A DNA stretch of 64,000 nt from Daedaleopsis sinensis (lineage: Eukaryota > Basidiomycota > Agaricomycetes > Polyporales > Polyporaceae), in the NCBI GenBank assembly GCA_033807695.1, contig CM066301.1, positions 1,178,001 through 1,242,000 of the forward strand. Direction: 5' to 3'. The notes beneath the pieces were generated by a model. The model made no database searches. It had not been told where the DNA came from and saw only the letters and a program-made list of their open reading frames with translations. Of this stretch, positions 59,101 to 64,000 are shown piece after piece. Each line of letters starts with the position of its first letter. The stretch's first letter is position 1. The translations under genes and the position numbers were made by a program.

Positions 59101-59485
59101 GGTATTCTACGACTTTGGTGCTGATCCGGACCAGGAAACGTTAGTGAACGACATTGTCGCCCACCAATGGGAGGGCAACGCTGTCAAATTCTTGGTCCAA
59201 TGGGATGATGGGGACACCACCTGGGAACCATGGGCGACGGTTAAGGACCTCGAAGCAATTGATCGCTATTTCGAGCTCCACGGTGTATCCCACTGGAAAT
59301 CACTACACAAACGATCGGGGAAGCGAGCTAGTCAGTCAGCAGCTCCGACAAAGGGTAGCACCGGCGTGGAGCGGGGAGCGGACAGCGACCAGAACCCCGC
59401 GGCCGCGATGCCTCAGGCTATCACCAGTAGTCGGGGAAGGCGCGAGCGCCAACCGCCCCGGCGGGGCCGGGGGACGCGCGAATGA
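56117..59485 (+). CDS. pol: Retrotransposon ORF2: RT, RNase H, integrase, chromodomain
   Basis: 1122 codons from the first ATG; the open frame actually begins right after the ORF1 stop. The reverse transcriptase has VYKKDGGLRTVVDLRQRN, KLDMSDAYEQI, QQGDCNAPSTFQRLM and the catalytic YLDD at 207-210. RNase H shows WVITDASITGVGALYGQ, SYFTYEQEALGALEAL and TDHKALTFL. The integrase has an HHCC finger (H...H in HTLIGHMG, CKSCGTC) and D704-x59-D764-x35-E800, the canonical DD35E spacing. GPY-like residues (IGPYRIS) and the motif HPTFHASLLRR follow. A chromodomain at about 1008-1060 (VKFLVQWDDGDTTWEPWATV) defines it as a chromovirus that probably targets chromatin marks. All catalytic residues are intact. 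The stop is again GAA-TGA-CTA. Confidence 0.95.
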   Translation: MGQLIAGDKGRDLDIDSVRTKILSDYADLFQPVPPVLPPIRDISHTIPLIDETKRYKYRLPKCPDALKGKLLEKIERYTAAGWWQPAQVEQAAPLLCVYKKDGGLRTVVDLRQRNDNTVKDVTPFPDQDQIRMDFARARFRTKLDMSDAYEQIRITDGDVGKTAFATIYGTFLSLVTQQGDCNAPSTFQRLMVSIFRSKIGICIHVYLDDIFIFSNTLGEHIEHVYWCLNLVRKHRMYLSQKKCDVLSRRADCLGHIVDDKGLHADTDKMIRIREWPTPRNYNEVQQFLGLVQYLAHFMPDVSAYMSPLSAITKNGQSFSWRPMHDKCFASIKNMACKVPILRPIDLSNRDPIWVITDASITGVGALYGQGPEWQTCRPAGFMSKKFTTAQHSYFTYEQEALGALEALIKWEDKLIGRHFKLVTDHKALTFLSDKKKLPGRVERWIEFLARFDYEIIHVPGELNKVADALSRYYASEAGDVVHAPYDLVSADVRLDPDGETLSEPRVAELRAQRVLEAVEPRREEARALNDHLPANSQQQSAEAEHDPVAIDSVVQQPLLRPSIEGRMDLIGALKAGFAQDALFKKIAEHPTHHKRFRVRDGLVEHSAASGRWVLCVPNVMHGQRRLVQLIVDHAHTLIGHMGTTKTGDYVRRWFWWPSISKDIEKFCKSCGTCQTTKSATQRPQGLLHNLPIPTRPWQSIGMDFAGPFPDCEGYDYLWIIVCRMTGMTHLIPLTTTARASDLAWLYVREVVRLHGQPESIVSDRDPKFTSKFWRELQRLMGVRLLMSTAFHPQTDGTSERMVRTVSQILRTMVRPDQRDWAKKLPMTEFAVNSSRNSSTGFAPFELNYGYVPSMIRDVEREPALPGVKDFADRALDNLREAHDAIVASRVSQTHHANKKRRDENSPEVDPDFAVGRLAYLSTANLSLPKGRARKLMPRYIGPYRISTANPSASTYTLELPPELRARGIHPTFHASLLRRHEPNDATAFPHRDAGVFYDFGADPDQETLVNDIVAHQWEGNAVKFLVQWDDGDTTWEPWATVKDLEAIDRYFELHGVSHWKSLHKRSGKRASQSAAPTKGSTGVERGADSDQNPAAAMPQAITSSRGRRERQPPRRGRGTRE

Positions 59486-59488
59486 CTA
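59480..59488 (+). promoter_or_regulatory. Candidate stop-codon readthrough site 2 (UGA CUA G)
   Basis: GAATGACTAG at the end of ORF2: the same nine bases as at the ORF1 stop, here extended to UGA-CUAG, the strongest known form of this leaky context. The following 55 codons (59486-59650) contain no stop and run in frame into ORF3. A hairpin GCGCCC-ACC-GGGCGC lies about 62 nt downstream. Confidence 0.6.
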
Positions 59489-59650
59489 GCGCCGCAAGCC
59501 ACCCGGAGCTGCAACATATTCAGACTCCGCGGTACTGGCGCCCACCGGGCGCGTCCACTCCTTCAAAATTTTTCTTCCCATCCTCGCTCGCTTCTTCACC
59601 CATCTTACGTCCTAGTCTCTCCCACACTCTTTCCGGCGACGATTACCACC

Positions 59651-61645
59651 ATGACAGACGGTTACGACGGCACCGGACAACACCACTACCGCAACGAGGC
59701 CGCATACGCACCGGGACATCGAGGCGGTGGCCACGCCCGGCCCCAGTGGGACCCGCGCCACGAGCAGCTGTACTACGGGGACGGGGCTAATGTCGCAGCC
59801 GCGTCCGGCCCCGGCCTCGGCGATGCCGTGAGTACTCAAGGCTTAGGGCTCGACCCCGCATACCCGTACTCCGCGGCCGGCGCTGGCTACAACATCGGCC
59901 GGCGCGTGGCGGCGGAGCAAAACGAGGCCGCGATCCGCGGCCAGATCGAATCGCTGCACGCCGCGCTCGCGTCCTCCCAGCGCGAGGCGGCGCGCGACCA
60001 GCGCGTCCAGGCGGAGCAAGAGCGCCAGCGTCGCGCGGTGGCCAGACTGCACGCGATCCCACAAGAGGACGTCGAAATGGCAGACGTCTACCTCGCGCAG
60101 CCGCAGATGCTGCCCGTGGACCCATACCTCCTACCGCCTCCTGGACTGCAGCCGGCGCCGTCCATGGCGCACGGAACCGGCGCGATGGGCGGCCCCGCCG
60201 GGGCCCCGCGCGACTTCGCGCCGCAGTACGACACAGGCGGCCGGGATCAGTACGGCGGCGCCGTCCTTGCGCAGCAGCGGGAGCCGCATGCGCCGTCCCT
60301 CTCTAGCCATCACCCGACCCCGGGTCCCCAATCTTTCAAGGGGAAGGGAACGGGGAGAGGGCACCACACAGGACACAACACAGGCCGCGGACGCAGCGAG
60401 CGCAAAACCTACCCGAACCGCTCGTATCACAGGGGTGCGACGCCATATCTACGCCCCAGCGAATACGAGCACGACAGGGACCCGGAGCGGGCTCGATCGA
60501 GGGACCGCGCGACTCAGCAAGACCGCACGTACCGGTGCCAAGACCCGCCACGAGCGCGCGCGCGATCCATCGACAGCACGGACTCGAGCACGCAGTCGGA
60601 CGCGAGCGACACTGGGGAACACGGCCGCCCTCGTCCCGGCAAGGGAAAGCCTCGCGCGCAGTCGTCCGCACCGCATCCCGCGCCCGCCACAAAGAGGATC
60701 ACGCGCGAGAGGTACCGCATGTTCATACTCCCCGTCGAGCTCTCCCCAGCCAACGTGGACAAGGTGTACCGCATGGCGCTGTTCCCCGGTATGCACGTCG
60801 CCGTGTGGACTCTACTCGACTGGCTGGACAAGGTCGCGATCAAACGAGCCGCCCGACTCCAGCTTAGCAAGGGCGAGAAACACCTCGACCACAAGTGGAG
60901 CCGTGCCAAGACCCAAGGGGGATCGGGCAGGACGCCTCTTTGGTACTTGCACGATCGCGAGATCTACGAGAACCTGGAGGCGGCCGAGCCGCTCGAGGCA
61001 CAGCACCCCAGCCCCGTAGACCCCACCGACGTCTGGTTCACGTACTACGCAGCGTTCCCTACGGTACAGCACCGAGGCGTCCGTCGGGACGATGACGGCC
61101 GACCCGACCCGCTGGTACTCAACGGCTACATCCTGGCGCAGCGTATCGCGGGGATGACCGACGTGGGACAACTCGCCGAGCGACTCCCGGTCATCGACCT
61201 GCTCGCGAGGCTATTCCACGCGTCCGGACAGCAATACCGCCACTTGCTCAGCAAGTTCGGCAAGACGCCCGCAGTCGCCTTCACCGCTCGGCCCTACACC
61301 GGCTCCCTCCCCCCATCCGTCGAGCGCCTCATAACGCACCTGGCCACGGTGTGCGGAATCGACAACTTCGAAGCCAAGAACTGCTTCTCGTCGTGGGCCG
61401 ACCATTGGATGAAGACGCGATCTATCGACGCGATCAGCTCGACCCTCGCGAGCGCGGTCACCCTCACGCCGCCGCTACCGGCCCCGTCCATCACAGGCGC
61501 TCCCGACGCGACAGCCCTCGCGGTCCCGGAGCCGTCGCTCGCCGCTAAGGCCGCCACCACGTCCGGTGTACCGGACGGTACGGCCGCCATGGACCTCGAC
61601 GTCAAGCCCCTCGAGGACGCGGCGGAGACGTCCCCCGCCGCGTAG
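59651..61645 (+). CDS. Retrotransposon ORF3, unknown function
   Basis: 664 codons from ATG 59651 (good context, ACCACCATGA) to TAG 61643. Not recognised. The N-terminus is Gly/His/Tyr/Ala-rich. A coiled-coil-like stretch follows (about 90-140: ESLHAALASSQREAARDQRV). Then a Gly/Arg/Ser-basic region (about 235-335: RGRSERKTYPNRSYHRG, RARSRDRATQQDRTYR) resembles nucleic-acid-binding tails. A globular part (about 350-600) contains VDKVYRMALFPGMHVAVWTL, LWYLHDREIYENLEAAEP and NCFSSWADHWMKTRSIDAIS. There is no signal peptide or membrane span, so it is not an envelope protein despite the env-like position. A CT-rich stretch of about 90 nt before the ATG could be a leader of an internal promoter; readthrough from ORF2 is the alternative. 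Confidence 0.8.
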   Translation: MTDGYDGTGQHHYRNEAAYAPGHRGGGHARPQWDPRHEQLYYGDGANVAAASGPGLGDAVSTQGLGLDPAYPYSAAGAGYNIGRRVAAEQNEAAIRGQIESLHAALASSQREAARDQRVQAEQERQRRAVARLHAIPQEDVEMADVYLAQPQMLPVDPYLLPPPGLQPAPSMAHGTGAMGGPAGAPRDFAPQYDTGGRDQYGGAVLAQQREPHAPSLSSHHPTPGPQSFKGKGTGRGHHTGHNTGRGRSERKTYPNRSYHRGATPYLRPSEYEHDRDPERARSRDRATQQDRTYRCQDPPRARARSIDSTDSSTQSDASDTGEHGRPRPGKGKPRAQSSAPHPAPATKRITRERYRMFILPVELSPANVDKVYRMALFPGMHVAVWTLLDWLDKVAIKRAARLQLSKGEKHLDHKWSRAKTQGGSGRTPLWYLHDREIYENLEAAEPLEAQHPSPVDPTDVWFTYYAAFPTVQHRGVRRDDDGRPDPLVLNGYILAQRIAGMTDVGQLAERLPVIDLLARLFHASGQQYRHLLSKFGKTPAVAFTARPYTGSLPPSVERLITHLATVCGIDNFEAKNCFSSWADHWMKTRSIDAISSTLASAVTLTPPLPAPSITGAPDATALAVPEPSLAAKAATTSGVPDGTAAMDLDVKPLEDAAETSPAA

Positions 61646-61780
61646 ACTCCTGCGAGGCACCACGTCGAGCGCCTTCGGGCTCCTCCAGAAAAGGACGTTG
61701 ACCGTCCAATCATCCCCACTCAGTTTACAATTCCGTTGACTTTATTTAACTATACATTTTGTGGATCGGGTACTCGATCC

Positions 61781-61792
61781 AGAGGAGGAGGG
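61781..61792 (+). other. Polypurine tract of the LTR retrotransposon
   Basis: AGAGGAGGAGGG directly abuts the 3' LTR start (61793), the position where plus-strand DNA synthesis primes in LTR elements. Confidence 0.88.
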
Positions 61793-61974
61793 TGTAAGGG
61801 GCGCCTACTAGGTTATCGTGGGAAGCTACTATACAGTACATACTAGTAGTGATGGGCGTTACTGGACATTAGAACGCCCATCGTCTTCACACCCACTCCT
61901 GTAAACCACTAGGTTCCGTCGTCAATTGAACGCGGTTCAGAGTATCTCAGGCGTGACTAGACGTATTACTTACA
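61793..61974 (+). repeat. 3' LTR
   Basis: A 182-bp repeat, identical by eye to the 5' LTR including the 10-bp hairpin. It is followed by target duplication GAGTC at 61975-61979. Confidence 0.93.
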
Positions 61975-62061
61975 GAGTCGGATGTGCGTTCAAGTTTTGT
62001 TACCTCTGCGTGCTCAAATCTACGAATAGCTTGAATGTCATACCTAGCCAGTATCTATCAA

Positions 62062-62086
62062 TCAGTACATACATACATACATACCT
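62062..62086. repeat. (TACA)n microsatellite
   Basis: Five to six tetranucleotide copies (ACATACATACATACATAC) in the spacer between the 3' LTR and F-box paralogue C. Confidence 0.75.
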
Positions 62087-62269
62087 ATTTTGCGTAGCAC
62101 CTCGGTAGTCTTAAGGAGAATATTTACGGTGTTTGTCACGCAGAAGCGCCGGTGACCCCTTTGTGTTTGTGGCGTGGCTCAGGCGTAGTAGCCGAGCTAA
62201 GTTGACTTGTTCCTTGACCACGACGACCAGTCTTTCCACTACAGTCTCTTGGGCTACCGAATTCTGAGG

Positions 62270-64000
62270 ATGGATAAGCCGAAAGTTAGCGAGAACTCGC
62301 GGGCGAACCATCGCAAAGCGCCACAAGCAGTCAAGAATACGAAGGGCAAGAAGCCGACCGGTAGGAATGTTGGCAAGCTTATGTCTATCATGAGACTGCC
62401 TGTCGATGTCTTCTTAGAGGTACGCGCTCACATTGTCTCGATGTCTCTGTTGCTCACGCGCGGTGCGACATTGACTCCCGTACCCGTACCATGGTGCTGA
62501 CATGTCTTAAGATCGCGTCACATTTGGATCCCCTCGATCTTCTCAACCTTTCGCGTGTCTCGAACGAGCTTAGAGGGATGCTCATGTCGCGGCAGATGCG
62601 GAGCCTATGGGTAGCGGCTCGCAAAGCACACAATCCACCATTACCTGACTGCCCTGACGACCTCAGCGAGCCACAATATGCCTCGCTGGTGTTTGAGCAC
62701 TCTTGTATGGTGGGATTTTTTTGCCTATAGCTCAAATCCTTGAATAGACAAGCTAACCAACACCTCGCAAGGCATGTGGTGCTGGAAGGGCTATGAAGGT
62801 TGGGTACTCTGCCTTCGTGAGGTTCTGCGGCCCGTGTTGGAAAACTAAGTATGTCACTCGCGTTAGCGCTATTGTGAAACTACAAAGAAAGCTGATTCTT
62901 CCAAGTGTCAAAGCTGGTCACGCTCTAGCCAAGGAAGCTGGAATCAAGAACGACCGAGAGCTCATGGGAGTTATCTTCAACATGCTGCCAGCCGCCACAC
63001 ATAAGTGTACGCGGGTCCTCGACATATCCACGGTGCACACGATCTGCTCACACAGTCTCAGTCTGCTACAGGCCAAGCGATCCGAGTTCCGGGCTGGCTC
63101 AACATTCGCGATCCAAATTTTATGAGGCAGAGTTCATCGCTGTAGTAAAGCAGTATGACGACATACTCAACGCGGAAGACGCAGAGGCCCTAGAAGATTT
63201 CCAGAAGGATCGTCGAGCTATCTCTGTTTCCAGGGTTGATGTGAGAGATTGTTTTTGGTGCAGACGACGTAGTAGCTCTGGCTCATTTTTTCTTCAGTTC
63301 CAGCACGCCATAACGACTTGGACACAACAACGAAGTCAAGTGAAGGTAGAATCAGAGGACCGCGCTGTGACAGATCGTAAAGCCGCGTACGTCTCGTTCA
63401 CGACGTTAGCACTCAGGCACAAGGCTCAAGTGTTATACTCTCCTCCAGCATACTAGAGAAACTGGAAGACCTCGGGTACAAAGAGGAGGACTATCCGCGG
63501 TATAACTCTGATTTCGAAAGCATGCTATCGCAACCTCGACCCCTCACTGCACGAAGTGAGGGAGTTATCAATTTTCTCATGCGGACACTTGCTGATTCTA
63601 CCGTTAGTTTGGAACACCATTCAACCCAAGCTTGTCGAGATATTGGAAGCCGAGCGTGCCAAGCGAAAGCATGACGCGTTCTTGCGCAAGTGGCAAGAAC
63701 GCCGAACGAAGCTTGGCAATTTCTACAAAACCTACCTCCAAAAGGACCGCAAGGAGAAGCAATGGAAGCGGATCATGCCCAACGTCGCAGACGCGCTCGC
63801 ACTGCCGTGCATGCGCGAGCTGCTAATCTCCGCTGAACCGCACCAGGTCGTGACCGAAGAGCAGTTCACCGCCATTGTGGCACGCCTCGAGAAGGACGCG
63901 GAAGCACATCGCGCGATGATACGACGAGAACTAGTTGCTATGCTGAAGGCCCGAGACGGTGCCGGCGCGAAGTCGAGCAAGAAGAGCAACACCCGCAGCA
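62270..64000 (+). CDS. F-box-like protein, paralogue C (3' end outside window)
   Basis: Third member of the family. Exon 1 (62270-62419) gives MDKPKVSENSRANHRKAPQ and ends at LPVDVFLE. Exon 2 starts at 62512 with IASHLDPLDLLNLSRVSNELRGML. Next come the Cys cluster (CGAGRAMK..., RFCGPCWKT), then VKAGHALAKEAGIKNDRELMGVIFNML, KLEDLGYKEEDYPR, ILEAERAKRKHDAFLRKWQER and the conserved segment ending in RELVAML at the window edge. Introns match those of A and B. No disabling mutation was seen in the visible part. Before the retrotransposon arrived, B and C lay about 410 bp apart, head to tail. Confidence 0.72.

Larger units (their letters stand above)
51871..61974 (+). mobile_element. Complete Ty3/gypsy chromovirus LTR retrotransposon
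   Basis: A 10,104-bp element with two 182-bp LTRs (51871-52052, 61793-61974) that appear identical base for base, starting TG and ending CA. It has a 5-bp target duplication GAGTC, a polypurine tract (61781-61792) and three intact long ORFs. Domain order Gag-PR / RT-RNase H-IN-chromodomain places it among chromoviruses. Identical LTRs and undamaged ORFs imply a very recent insertion and probable competence. No primer-binding site starting TGG follows the 5' LTR, so the priming mechanism is unclear. All three ORFs lie in one reading frame, separated by two UGA codons in the same nonamer. It inserted between tandem F-box genes B and C. Confidence 0.95.

Noticed and set aside
59482..59790. 102-codon ORF overlapping the ORF2 stop (ATGA overlap)
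   Set aside because: It lies in a different frame from ORF3 and is low-complexity. It is likely a by-product of GC-rich sequence, though it could matter for reinitiation.
59651..61645. ORF3 as an envelope gene
   Set aside because: It is in env position, but has no signal peptide, no transmembrane helix and no cysteine pattern.
51871..61974. -1 or +1 frameshifting between Gag-PR and Pol
   Set aside because: ORF1 and ORF2 are in the same frame, so a frameshift would not join them. Readthrough or reinitiation is required.
1..64000. tRNA, rRNA or CRISPR features
   Set aside because: No B-box-like TTCGAATCC arm with a matching acceptor stem, no rRNA sequence and no regularly spaced repeat array were noticed. 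A covariance-model scan was not possible.

Overview
The window is nuclear DNA of a basidiomycete fungus, most likely an Agaricomycete. Genes are dense and cut by many 50-60 nt GT-AG introns, GC content is moderately high, leaders are CT-rich, and there are F-box and BTB paralogue families, a Not4 gene, a fungal P450 and a Ty3/gypsy chromovirus of the type common in basidiomycetes. The species cannot be fixed from sequence alone. No database search was run; products were recognised from conserved motifs, and splice sites were placed by eye and checked for reading phase.

Left part (1-24 kb): a 3'-truncated BTB/POZ gene (1-953, minus); a Vps1-type dynamin (1991-5098); a foldback MITE; a small unknown gene (7424-8216, minus); a 3.6 kb stretch with no supportable gene; a divergent pair of Cia2/MIP18 (11819-13366, minus) and Dcn1 (13817-15684, plus); a short-chain dehydrogenase (16627-17833); a TBC1D5-like Rab-GAP (18088-20967); and the succinate dehydrogenase flavoprotein (21309-23886).

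Middle part (24-49 kb): a Tc1/mariner-like MITE; a second BTB gene broken by a frameshift and by another MITE; a small unknown gene; Lcp5/neuroguidin; a hAT-like MITE; a probable DUF3632 gene; F-box paralogue A; a two-domain cupredoxin wall protein; PDCD5; a T5orf172/MUG113-type gene; the Ccr4-Not E3 ligase Not4; and a cytochrome P450.

Right part (49-64 kb): F-box paralogues B and C form a tandem pair split by a complete, very young LTR retrotransposon (51871-61974). Its 182 bp LTRs are identical by eye and flanked by a 5 bp target duplication (GAGTC). It carries three long ORFs: Gag-protease; RT-RNase H-integrase-chromodomain; and a 664-codon ORF of unknown function. All three lie in the SAME reading frame. 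They are separated only by two UGA stops in an identical nonamer GAATGACTA, with no other in-frame stop in either spacer. UGA-CUA is a known leaky stop context, so the element looks built for two successive readthrough events. This is the most notable finding in the window.

Four well-supported MITEs of different superfamilies (9 bp, TA, TA and 8 bp target duplications), plus a fifth inverted-repeat element inside a swollen Cia2 intron, show that small non-autonomous DNA elements have shaped the intergenic and intronic space here. The housekeeping genes (Vps1, Cia2, Dcn1, Sdh1, Lcp5, PDCD5, Not4) appear intact. The lineage-specific F-box and BTB families carry the signs of turnover.
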